Shown piece after piece: positions 51,207-58,939 of a stretch of 64,000 nucleotides of DNA. The notes under the pieces were generated by a model. The model saw only the letters and a program-made list of their open reading frames with translations. It was not told the DNA's origin and did not search any database. The DNA comes from Persicitalea sp963716085 (GTDB lineage: Bacteria; Bacteroidota; Bacteroidia; Cytophagales; Spirosomataceae): positions 682,001 through 746,000 of the forward strand of contig OY970288.1 in NCBI GenBank assembly GCA_963716085.1. The letters are read 5' to 3'. The position numbers and the translations under genes are program-made. Within the stretch, counting starts at the first letter, position 1. Each line of letters starts with the position of its first letter.

Positions 51207-51308
51207 GGTTAAAGGGTCAAACGGTTAAAAGCGGGCGGCTCGTGTCGTCAAGGGGCGTTCTACGCAGTTCCCAAATGAGAATTATAGAAATCCTTTAACC
51301 CTTTGACC
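51207..51308. repeat. octamer inverted array at the murE-mraY junction
   Basis: The left arm has GGTTAAAG, GGTCAAAC, GGTTAAAA (51207-51230); the right arm has CTTTAACC, CTTTGACC (51293-51308), near complements. Between them is GC-rich DNA (GCGGGCGGCTCGTGTCG). The right arm lies inside the 3' end of murE and encodes its last residues (QRVKGFL). Confidence 0.8.
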
Positions 51309-52787
51309 CAATCCTCCCCCCGTTGCCAAAAACGCTTCCCGTAACACTTTCCGATCGTCGAAATCGTGCTTGACGCCTTTGATCTCCTGGTAGGGCTCGT
51401 GGCCTTTGCCCGCTACCAGCACGATGTCGCCGGGTTGGGCTTCGGCGCAGGCGCGGTAGATGGCCTCGCGGCGTTCGGGAATCACGGCAATTTTTTTGAA
51501 GTGCAGCGGTGGTACGCCTTTGAGCATTTGATCCAGGATAGCCTGCGGTTCCTCTTGGCGGGGGTTGTCGGAAGTTAGATAGACGCGGTCGCTCATTTTG
51601 GTGGCGATGGCGGCCATTTTTGGGCGCTTTTCGGCGTCGCGGTTACCGCCGCAACCTACCACCGTAATGATGCGCGCTTCGCCCTCACGCAGCTCCGTGA
51701 TGGTTTCCAGCACGTTTTGCAGGGCGTCGGGCGTGTGGGCGTAGTCCACGATGCCCGTCACTTTTCGAGCCGAATGCACCTGCTCGAAACGGCCCGGCGG
51801 GCTTTGCAACTCGGATAGTACGGACAGCACTTCCTCCGGTACTTCGCCCAGCAGAACTGCCGCCCCGTACACGGCCAGTAAATTATAGGCATTGAAGCGG
51901 CCAATCAGTCGGAACCACACCTCGTGGCCGTTCAAATCCATGTGCATCCCGAAAAGCGTTTCGGAGAGCAGTTTGCCCTTGAAGGCGGCCATCGTCTGCA
52001 GCGAATAGGTTTCCACCGTCGCCGACGTGTTTTGCACCATCACACCGCCCCGGCGGTCGTCGATGTTGACGAGGGCAAAGGCCGAGCGCGGGAGTTGATC
52101 GAAGAAACCCTTCTTGGCCTTGATGTAGTTGTCGAAAGTTTTGTGAAAATCGAGGTGGTCGTGGGTGATGTTGGTAAAAATTCCGCCGCCGAAGGTCAAC
52201 CCAGTGATGCGCTGCTGCGCCACGGCGTGCGAACTCACCTCCATAAAAACGTGGGTGCAGTTTTGTCGACGCATTTCGGCCAGCAGGGCATTGAGCGTCA
52301 CGGCGTCGGGCGTGGTGTGCGTGGAGGGGATGACCTCGTCCTCGATCTGATTTTGTACCGTCGAGATCAGCCCGCAGCGGTAGCCCAGCTTACGGAACAT
52401 CCTGAACAGCAACGTAGCCACGGAGGTTTTTCCGTTGGTACCCGTAATACCGATCAACTGGAACTCCCGCGAGGGATGCCCGTAAAAAGCCGCTGCCAGA
52501 AATCCCATCGCCCGCGCTGAGTCCGGCACCTGCACATAGGTTGCGTCAGGGCGGGTATGAGCGGGCAATGCTTCGCACAAAACCACACCAGCACCCAAAT
52601 CGAGGGCCTTCTCGATAAAATCGTGACCATCCACCTGCGTTCCGCGCACGGCGACGAACATCGTACCCGGCCCGGCTTGCCGCGAATCCAGTACAATTCC
52701 TGTCACCGTACGATCGGTACTTCCGACCACGTCGTTTCCAGGAATTTCTTTCAATAAATTATTTAAAGACCTAGCAATCTCTTCCAT
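51282..52787 (-). CDS. murE: UDP-MurNAc-tripeptide synthetase
   Basis: A 501-residue Mur ligase. Signatures: IGITGTNGKTSVATLLF (ATP loop at about 112-128), HVFMEVSSHAVAQQR, FTNITHDHLDFH and TSDNPRQEEP. The DNPR motif marks specificity for meso-diaminopimelate. It adds the third residue to UDP-MurNAc-L-Ala-D-Glu. It lies 18 bases after moxR and 127 bases before mraY on the minus strand. The last about seven residues come from an octamer array and are not part of the conserved fold. Confidence 0.96.
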   Translation of the reverse strand: MEEIARSLNNLLKEIPGNDVVGSTDRTVTGIVLDSRQAGPGTMFVAVRGTQVDGHDFIEKALDLGAGVVLCEALPAHTRPDATYVQVPDSARAMGFLAAAFYGHPSREFQLIGITGTNGKTSVATLLFRMFRKLGYRCGLISTVQNQIEDEVIPSTHTTPDAVTLNALLAEMRRQNCTHVFMEVSSHAVAQQRITGLTFGGGIFTNITHDHLDFHKTFDNYIKAKKGFFDQLPRSAFALVNIDDRRGGVMVQNTSATVETYSLQTMAAFKGKLLSETLFGMHMDLNGHEVWFRLIGRFNAYNLLAVYGAAVLLGEVPEEVLSVLSELQSPPGRFEQVHSARKVTGIVDYAHTPDALQNVLETITELREGEARIITVVGCGGNRDAEKRPKMAAIATKMSDRVYLTSDNPRQEEPQAILDQMLKGVPPLHFKKIAVIPERREAIYRACAEAQPGDIVLVAGKGHEPYQEIKGVKHDFDDRKVLREAFLATGGGLGQRVKGFL

Positions 52788-52805
52788 TTCAAAAAATAGT
52801 TTTCC

Positions 52806-53762
52806 TTACCCGCCAATCGCCACTTTTCTCAGGATAGAATCGATAATCGTACTCGTCCGCACGCCGTCGGCTTCGGCTTCGTAGTTGAGCAGAATGCGGT
52901 GGTTCATGATGTCGGGGGCGAGTTCCTTGATGTCCTCGGGCAGCACGTAATCGCGGCCTTCGAGGTAGGCCATTGCCTTGGCGGCGAGGTTGAGGTAGAT
53001 CGTCGCGCGCGGCGACACCCCAAACTGAATGTACCGCGCCTCGTCGCGCAGGCCGTAATCCAGCGGGCGGCGCGTGGCGAAGACCAGCTCGATGATATAG
53101 CGTTCCAGCGTGTCCGAGATATTGACTTTGTTCACTTCGTTGCGAATGGCAAAAATTTCCTCTTTGTCCATCACTGCGTCCACGGAGGAGTCGAAGTTCA
53201 AGTCGGCCATGCGGCGCATCACTTCCAGTTCCTCGGCTTTATTGAGGTAATCGACATAAACCTTCATCATGAAGCGGTCGAGTTGCGCCTCGGGCAGCGG
53301 GTAGGTGCCTTCCTGTTCTACGGGATTTTGGGTGGCCAGTACCAGAAAAGGCCGATCCAGCAGGTAGGTGTCGTTGCCAATCGTGACCTGCTTCTCCTGC
53401 ATCGCCTCCAGCAGCGCCGACTGCACCTTGGCGGGTGAGCGGTTTACCTCATCGGCCAAGATGATGTTAGCAAAAATGGGCCCTTTCTTGACCTCGTAAT
53501 CCCCGATTTTGGGTTTGTAAATCATCGTCCCGATCAAGTCGGCGGGCAGCAGATCGGGCGTGAACTGAATGCGGTGAAAATTAAGCCGCAACACCTTCGA
53601 CAGCGTATTGATCGTCAGGGTTTTGGCCAAGCCAGGCACGCCTTCCAGCAAAATATGCCCGCCCGTAAACAGGCTAATCAGCAGTCGGTTCAGGAGCTTT
53701 TCCTGCCCCACGACCACCTTGCCCATTTCGTCGAGAAGTTCTTTTATTTTTGGTAGGTACAT
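52806..53762 (-). CDS. MoxR-family AAA+ ATPase
   Basis: A 318-residue ATPase: Walker A variant LLEGVPGLAKTLTINTL at about 37-53, Walker B IILADEVNRSPAKVQSALLEAM, sensor region LATQNPVEQEGTYPLPEAQLDRFMMK, and the lid domain RRPLDYGLRDEARYIQFGVSPRAT. MoxR ATPases act as chaperones or activators with VWA and DUF58 partners; those are not adjacent here. A VWA protein lies at 14248-16326, too far to link. It is upstream of murE by 18 bases. Confidence 0.92.
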   Translation of the reverse strand: MYLPKIKELLDEMGKVVVGQEKLLNRLLISLFTGGHILLEGVPGLAKTLTINTLSKVLRLNFHRIQFTPDLLPADLIGTMIYKPKIGDYEVKKGPIFANIILADEVNRSPAKVQSALLEAMQEKQVTIGNDTYLLDRPFLVLATQNPVEQEGTYPLPEAQLDRFMMKVYVDYLNKAEELEVMRRMADLNFDSSVDAVMDKEEIFAIRNEVNKVNISDTLERYIIELVFATRRPLDYGLRDEARYIQFGVSPRATIYLNLAAKAMAYLEGRDYVLPEDIKELAPDIMNHRILLNYEAEADGVRTSTIIDSILRKVAIGG

Positions 53763-53770
53763 TTTTTAGA

Positions 53771-53821
53771 AGGCACAAAGGGGCAAAGGCACAAAGTGGG
53801 ACGGCCCATGCCGCACAAAGT
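53771..53821. repeat. octamer array GGCACAAA-type with GC-rich core
   Basis: GGCACAAA and GGCAAA units flank the core GGGACGGCCCATGCCGC at 53797-53813, ending ACAAAG. The arrangement mirrors the array at 8116-8210 and lies upstream of moxR. Confidence 0.7.
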
Positions 53822-53908
53822 ATTTTGGGGCAGATGAGAGAGAGAAGGAGAACGACAACAATTTTCTTAACAAATCAACAACAATTAAGCACCGCGTCGG
53901 CGGGCCGG

Positions 53909-53932
53909 TTCAACGATTACACGATTCAACAA
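53909..53932. repeat. octamer array TTCAACGA overlapping the prmC stop
   Basis: TTCAACGA, TTACACGA, TTCAACAA in register. The prmC stop codon (53926-53928) lies inside the third unit. GC-rich DNA (CCGCGTCGGCGGGCCGG) precedes it. Confidence 0.65.
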
Positions 53933-54783
53933 CCTGCCCGCACAAACCGATTCTTCCCGTGGATGTCTTTCAGGATTTCCACTTTTGGATAATTCCTTTC
54001 TTCAAAAACCTGGCTGGTTTCGGGGCCGAAGTGTTCGTTGATTTCCACGTAGCAGCGGCCGCCTTCTTTGAGATGATGCCGACCGAAGTCAGCGATGGCT
54101 TTGTAGAAGAGCAGGGGGTCGCTGTCTTCCACGAACAGCGCCTCGTGCGGCTCGAAGCGTAGCACGTTGGGCCGCATCTGGTCGGCTTCGGAATAGGTCA
54201 CGTAGGGCGGATTGCTCACGATGCAATCGAACTTTTGCGGCGCGTCGGGCAGCGGAAAGCTGACGTTCAGCATATCCTGCTTGTCGAAATGGACGTCGGC
54301 CATGAGCTGACGGGCGTTTTCACGGGCCACCGACAGCGCCTCGTCGCTCACGTCCCAGGCGTGGACGGTGGCGTGGGGCAGGAAACGCGCCAGCACGATG
54401 GCGATGCAGCCGCTGCCCGTCCCGACGTCGAGAATCGAGGGCTTTTCCTCCGGCTCGGCGTAGTCGCGCGTCACGAGCCGCACGAGTTCTTCGGTTTCGG
54501 GGCGCGGAATGAGTACCGAGGCCGAGACCTGGAACGTCAGCCCGCAAAATTCTGTGGAGCCGATGATGTGCTGAATAGGTTCGTTGCGGTTGAGCCGCGC
54601 CACGATGTCGTCCCAGTCGGGCTGCGTTTGTGAGTCGGAAATGGGGCGATCCACCAGAACATCCACGCTTTTGATGCGCAGGTAATGCTCCAAAAGCATA
54701 AAAGTGATCGCCTGGGTTTCTTTGGGCGGATAGGCGTCGATCCGCTGGGTAAGCTGCTTGTAAATTTGCCGGGCCGAGGTCAT
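53926..54783 (-). CDS. prmC: peptide chain release factor N5-glutamine methyltransferase
   Basis: A 285-residue SAM methyltransferase. An N-terminal helical domain is followed by ILDVGTGSGCIAIVLARFLP (SAM loop) and the catalytic VSNPPYVTYSEA. It methylates the GGQ glutamine of release factors. The start at 54783 (MTSARQIYKQLTQRID) is chosen; the longer frame overlaps the divergent ribD promoter region. The gene diverges from ribD, 137 bases away, and lies upstream of moxR by 163 bases of repeat-rich DNA. Confidence 0.94.
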   Translation of the reverse strand: MTSARQIYKQLTQRIDAYPPKETQAITFMLLEHYLRIKSVDVLVDRPISDSQTQPDWDDIVARLNRNEPIQHIIGSTEFCGLTFQVSASVLIPRPETEELVRLVTRDYAEPEEKPSILDVGTGSGCIAIVLARFLPHATVHAWDVSDEALSVARENARQLMADVHFDKQDMLNVSFPLPDAPQKFDCIVSNPPYVTYSEADQMRPNVLRFEPHEALFVEDSDPLLFYKAIADFGRHHLKEGGRCYVEINEHFGPETSQVFEERNYPKVEILKDIHGKNRFVRAGC

Positions 54784-54920
54784 GGTTTGGGCTGGTTTCA
54801 ATTCAGAAGCGGGAAAGTTAGTAATTTTAGCCGAACTGTGGTACGGGCGTCCCGCCCGTTGCAACAAAAAAGCCAAAACAGGAAGTAAAAAAGATCAAGA
54901 AAAGAGAGTATCCCCCCATA

Positions 54921-56249
54921 ATGAATTCCGAAGAAAACTTCATGCGCCGCGCCCTGCAACTCGCCGAATACGGCCGCGGTCAGGTCAGCCCAAATCCCAT
55001 GGTAGGCTGCGTGCTGGTCGCTGATAACCAAATCATCGGCGAAGGCTGGCACCGCAGCTACGGCGGCCCCCACGCCGAAGTACAGGCCGTGCGCGACGCC
55101 GAAAAAAGAGGAAACGCAGATTTATTGAAATCTGCCACGGCCTACGTCACGCTGGAACCCTGCTCACACTTCGGCAAAACGCCCCCCTGCGCCGAACTTT
55201 TGATCAATAAAAAAATAAAGAGGGTAGTAATCGCTAACGAAGACCCCAACCCCCTTGTCGCCGGAAATGGGATAACGAAGCTAAAAAACGCCGGAACCGA
55301 AGTGGAAAGCGGTATCCTGGCGGAGCAGGCCCACGAACTGAACCGTCGCTTCTTCACTTTTTTTACAAAAAAGAGACCGTACATTATTTTGAAATGGGCC
55401 GAAACCGCCGACGGCTTCATTGCTGGAGCGGGCAGCCAACCCGTCGCGATCAGCAACGGCTACTCCTCGCAGCGCGTCCACCGCTGGCGCGGCGAGGAAG
55501 ACGCGATCCTGGTCGGGCGAGCCACGGCCCTGAACGACGACCCACGCTTGAATGCGCGGCATTGGCCGGGCCAAAATCCCGTGCGGGTGGTGCTGGATCG
55601 CAATCTTTCGCTGCCCGAATCCCTGCACCTTTTCGACCAATCCCAGCCGACGATCATTTATAATTATTCAAAAAAAACGGAAGTACCCGATTCGCCCGAG
55701 CGCTACGCTACGGCACCGACTTTAGCATTTTCCCAAATAAAGCAAGGGGAAGATGAGCTAAGCCAAATCTTGGCCGACCTGCATCGGCGCAAAATCCAGT
55801 CGGTGTTAGTGGAAGGCGGGGCGCAGGTACTTCGTTCCTTTATCGAAGCGGGTTTGTGGGACGAGATTCGGCGGTGCCAGAGTCCACTGCGGCTGGCTGA
55901 GGTCTGTGGAGGGGTAAGTCACGGCAGAGCAGAATCAGTTGAAGAAGCCGCCTCGGAGAGGCGCAACCTTTGTAGTGACTTGCCTTTAAGTGATCGACAA
56001 GCTTCGGAGAAGCGCAACGACGGGCTGTGGTTGCGCTTCTCCGAAGCTAATGATAACTCAGAATCAACTTTTTCTACAAAGATTGGGCCCCTCCGAGGCC
56101 AAGAACTTGGTAGTTCCGATGAGGGAACAGGTGATGATGAACGGAGTTCGACACGATTGGAAAAAGGCATAAACGCCCCAGCGGTGGCGGGTACTCTGGT
56201 GGGGGCGGAAAATGTCGACGGTGATTTATGGACGTATTACAGAAGGTAG
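54921..56249 (+). CDS. ribD: bifunctional riboflavin deaminase/reductase with internal insertion
   Basis: A 442-residue protein; RibD is normally about 350-370. Residues 1-145 are the deaminase (HAEVQAVRDAE, LEPCSHFGKTPPCAELL zinc motif). Residues about 150-325 are the reductase (ILKWAETADGFIAG, EEDAILVGRATALNDDPRL, VLVEGGAQVL). After SPLRL (residue about 325) come 88 residues of unusual Ser/Glu/Arg-rich sequence, then KGINAPAV and the expected terminal strand GTLVGAENVDGDLWTYY. The insertion is 264 bp, in frame, and carries REP-like hairpins. Removing it gives a normal 354-residue RibD. Whether the enzyme still works is not known. Confidence 0.9.
   Translation: MNSEENFMRRALQLAEYGRGQVSPNPMVGCVLVADNQIIGEGWHRSYGGPHAEVQAVRDAEKRGNADLLKSATAYVTLEPCSHFGKTPPCAELLINKKIKRVVIANEDPNPLVAGNGITKLKNAGTEVESGILAEQAHELNRRFFTFFTKKRPYIILKWAETADGFIAGAGSQPVAISNGYSSQRVHRWRGEEDAILVGRATALNDDPRLNARHWPGQNPVRVVLDRNLSLPESLHLFDQSQPTIIYNYSKKTEVPDSPERYATAPTLAFSQIKQGEDELSQILADLHRRKIQSVLVEGGAQVLRSFIEAGLWDEIRRCQSPLRLAEVCGGVSHGRAESVEEAASERRNLCSDLPLSDRQASEKRNDGLWLRFSEANDNSESTFSTKIGPLRGQELGSSDEGTGDDERSSTRLEKGINAPAVAGTLVGAENVDGDLWTYYRR
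55897..56160. mobile_element. REP-like palindromic insertion inside ribD
   Basis: A 264-bp block between near-duplicate CGGCTGG (55890-55896) and CGATTGG (56154-56160). It contains hairpin A GCCTCGGAGAGGC (55950-55962) with tail CTTTGTAG, a central 19-bp perfect inverted repeat (56000-56018 with 56030-56048), the mirrored CTACAAAG (56074-56081), and hairpin D GGCCCCTCCGAGGCC (about 56086-56100). The hairpin-spacer-palindrome-spacer-hairpin layout equals the element at 61922-62098. The frame stays open throughout. Confidence 0.8.
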
Positions 56250-56269
56250 CGCGGTCAGAATTACCCTGT

Positions 56270-57394
56270 TTACGACGCCCAAACCTCCACTACTTCCAAC
56301 TCCGGCGTCAAAGCCACGACATCCGCCGCGTAACCCGCTTTCAGGTAACCGATGCGGTCGTCCATCCCGAGTTGCCGGGCTGGGTAGGTCGAGGCCATTC
56401 GGAACACTTCCTCCGGCGTGAGGCCTACTTTTTGAATGCAATTCCGCACCGCATCCAGCAGCGTGATGCAGGATCCCGCCAACAGCCCTTCGTCGTTGGT
56501 GAAGCGCTCACCGTCGTAGTTGGTGATGAAGCCCTCGAATTCGAAGCGAGTACCTTCATATTTGGCAAAAGTCGCGTCAGAGATTAGAAAAAGACGATCG
56601 CCCAGTAGCCGCTTGGCGATGCGGATTGCCCCGAAATCGCAGTGAAAGCCGTCGGCAATCAGGCTGGCATGTACGTCGGGACGGTCGAAGATGGTGCCGA
56701 CCACGCCCAGCTCGCGGCTTTCCATCGGGCGCATGGCGTTGTAGAGATGCGTGACGAGGGAAAAGCCTTTGTCAAAAAAAGCGTTCATCTGCGCTGAACT
56801 AGCGTTGGTGTGTCCGGCGGCGATGGCCCAATTCGTCGTTTTGAGCAAATCCAGCAGTGCGTCGTCGAAGCATTCGGGCGCAATCGTCATGACTTTGATC
56901 ACATCCTCCCCTTTTTCGATTAACTCCGTCAATTCTTCGCGGCTGGGTGGTCGCACCATCTCCTGGCTGTGCGCCCCGCGCTTGATCTGGCTGATGAACG
57001 GGCCTTCCACATGAAGTCCGGCCACGCCGGAACGCCCTTCCTGCCAATACGCGCGGATTGCTTCGACTGCGGTGAAAATCCGCGCTTTCGTAGTGGAGTA
57101 AACCGTCGGCACGATCGTCGTGGTGCCATCCCGCAAGTGCGTTTCGCGCATATTGACCAGCGATTCCACCGAGCCGTCACGCGTGAGAAAACCGGTGCTG
57201 CCGCCGTAAAGTTGAAAATCCACGAAGCCCGGTACCAGCCAGTTGCCGTTCAAGTCGCGCGTCGGAACACCTGTGGGCAGTTCGGCGGCGGGCAGTACGG
57301 CCCGTATTTTGCCCGCTTCCAGCCACAGGGCGTGGGCAGTCACGACGGCCTCGCCCGTGAACAGCGTGGCGTTGGTCAGGATTAGCGATTCCAT
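56270..57394 (-). CDS. nagA: N-acetylglucosamine-6-phosphate deacetylase
   Basis: A 374-residue amidohydrolase. Metal and substrate motifs: VPGFVDFQLYGG at the barrel start, LHVEGPFI (HxEGPF), AIAAGHTNAS, VTHLYNAMRPMESR and LISDATF with the catalytic Asp. The C-terminal GYLKAGYAADVVAL is typical. It converts GlcNAc-6-P to GlcN-6-P in amino-sugar recycling. Its start lies inside the last codons of aroE (13-base overlap). It converges with ribD. Confidence 0.95.
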   Translation of the reverse strand: MESLILTNATLFTGEAVVTAHALWLEAGKIRAVLPAAELPTGVPTRDLNGNWLVPGFVDFQLYGGSTGFLTRDGSVESLVNMRETHLRDGTTTIVPTVYSTTKARIFTAVEAIRAYWQEGRSGVAGLHVEGPFISQIKRGAHSQEMVRPPSREELTELIEKGEDVIKVMTIAPECFDDALLDLLKTTNWAIAAGHTNASSAQMNAFFDKGFSLVTHLYNAMRPMESRELGVVGTIFDRPDVHASLIADGFHCDFGAIRIAKRLLGDRLFLISDATFAKYEGTRFEFEGFITNYDGERFTNDEGLLAGSCITLLDAVRNCIQKVGLTPEEVFRMASTYPARQLGMDDRIGYLKAGYAADVVALTPELEVVEVWAS

Positions 57395-58152
57395 AAATCT
57401 CCTTCCTGCGTCCAGATGTCCCAGGCTTTTTCGGCTTGTAGTTGCAACATTTTCAGACCGTTGTGGGTAGCGGCTTTATGTTCTTTACCCTTTTTCAGAA
57501 AAGCAGTGTCTACTGGATTATACACCAAATCGTAGAGAAAATGCTGACCGGTAATTAATTCGTAGGGAATGGGCGGGAGCGTCTCGGTATTGGGAAACAT
57601 GCCCAGTGGTGTCGTATTGACAATCAGGCGATGCTCGGCCATAACCTTCTCCGTCAGGTCTTCGTAGCTGATTTGGCCTTCATCGGGCGTGCGGGACACG
57701 AGTTGGGGCTGGGCTTTCAAGTCTTGCAAAGCTGTTAAGACCGCCTTGCAGGAGCCGCCCGTTCCCAGCACCAGGGCTTTCATCCCGACGCAGGTTTCGC
57801 CCCGGCGGTCGAGCCACTCGGCCACCGACTGCCGGAAGCCGTAGTAGTCGGTATTGAAGCCTTTGGTAGAACCGTCGGCATAAATCTTGACCGTATTGAC
57901 CGCGCCAATCCGTTTGGCCGAATAGTCGTCCAGACCATCCAGGAAAGGAATTACCTTTTGCTTGTAAGGGATCGTCACGTTCAAACCGCGCAGGTTGGCG
58001 TTTCCCAGCAGCGCGGGTAGTTCGTCGATTGTTTTTAACTCAAATAAATCGTAGCGACTGCCCTTGATATTTTCCCGCTCAAATTTTTCCGCGAAGTATT
58101 TCTTGGAAAAGGAGTGGGTGAGTGGCAAGCCGATTAGTCCGTATTGGTTCAT
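57382..58152 (-). CDS. aroE: shikimate dehydrogenase
   Basis: A 256-residue protein: GLIGLPLTHSFSKKYF at the start, LRGLNVTIPYKQKVIPFLD with the catalytic Lys, GAVNTVKIYADGSTKGFNTDYYGF, the NADP loop VLGTGGSCKAVLTAL and VNTTPLGMFP. It reduces 3-dehydroshikimate in aromatic amino-acid synthesis. It follows the dedA gene after a terminator-like hairpin and a GAATGAT heptamer run, and overlaps nagA by 13 bases. Confidence 0.95.
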   Translation of the reverse strand: MNQYGLIGLPLTHSFSKKYFAEKFERENIKGSRYDLFELKTIDELPALLGNANLRGLNVTIPYKQKVIPFLDGLDDYSAKRIGAVNTVKIYADGSTKGFNTDYYGFRQSVAEWLDRRGETCVGMKALVLGTGGSCKAVLTALQDLKAQPQLVSRTPDEGQISYEDLTEKVMAEHRLIVNTTPLGMFPNTETLPPIPYELITGQHFLYDLVYNPVDTAFLKKGKEHKAATHNGLKMLQLQAEKAWDIWTQEGDLWNR

Positions 58153-58228
58153 CTTTTTGAATGATGAATGATGAATTAGGAAGACAGGGCACCGCTACCA
58201 TGGCTGGAGCTGGGGTGCCGGAGAAAAC

Positions 58229-58265
58229 GACAAAACCCCGTTCTGAGTGAAATCGGGGTTCTGTC
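58229..58265 (-). terminator. intrinsic terminator after dedA gene
   Basis: GACAAAACCCCG (58229-58240) pairs with CGGGGTTCTGTC (58254-58265) with one mismatch. On the minus strand T-rich DNA follows the stem. It lies 21 bases after the dedA-family stop codon. Confidence 0.75.
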
Positions 58266-58285
58266 AATCATGTTCTTTAAGAAAA

Positions 58286-58939
58286 TTAGGCGGCTTTCGG
58301 GGTCATGAACTTTGACTTGATGAAGCCCCACAAAATAGGGAGGATCGATAGGCCGATGATGCCGAAAATGACCAGTTCGAAGTTTTCCTTCACAAAGGTG
58401 ATATTGCCAAAAAAGTACCCCAGCAGCGTGAGCGTCGGCACCCACAGCAGGGCACCCGCGATGCAATAGCCGATGTACTTGCCGTATTCCATGCTGCCCG
58501 CCCCGGCCACGAAGGGCGCCACCGTGCGGATGATGGGGATAAAGCGCGCCATAATGACGGTTTTGCCGCCGTGCTTGGCGTAGAAGTCCTCGGTGCGTTC
58601 AAGGTACTCGCGCTTCAGGAAAAGTACCCGTTCGCGTTGCTTGATCTGGGTACCCAGGTATTTACCCACGAAGTAGTTGACATTATCGCCCAGCAAAGCC
58701 GCGATGATGAGCAGTATGATGATCAGCCAGACATTCAAAGCGCCCGTGGAGGCGGCGAGGGCGCCCGCCGCAAACAACAGTGAATCGCCGGGCAGAAGCG
58801 GCATGAATACCAGGCCCGTTTCGGCAAAAACGATCAGGAACAGGATGAGGTACGTCAAAGTGCCGTACTCCTCGATGATGTCGAACAGGTGTTTGTCGAG
58901 ATGAAGGAAAAAATCGACTATTTGGCTAAGGATCTCCAT
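58286..58939 (-). CDS. DedA-family membrane protein
   Basis: A 217-residue protein with several membrane helices and the SNARE-associated/DedA signatures: FAETGLVFMPLLPGDSLLFAAG near residues 42-63, GDNVNYFVGKYLG, and FIPIIRTVAPFVAGAGSM with the conserved Arg. DedA proteins are lipid flippases or scramblases, or proton-dependent transporters, linked to envelope homeostasis. The start at 58939 (MEILSQIVDFFLHLDK) is chosen; it overlaps the end of the upstream comA gene by 22 bases. Confidence 0.93.
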   Translation of the reverse strand: MEILSQIVDFFLHLDKHLFDIIEEYGTLTYLILFLIVFAETGLVFMPLLPGDSLLFAAGALAASTGALNVWLIIILLIIAALLGDNVNYFVGKYLGTQIKQRERVLFLKREYLERTEDFYAKHGGKTVIMARFIPIIRTVAPFVAGAGSMEYGKYIGYCIAGALLWVPTLTLLGYFFGNITFVKENFELVIFGIIGLSILPILWGFIKSKFMTPKAA

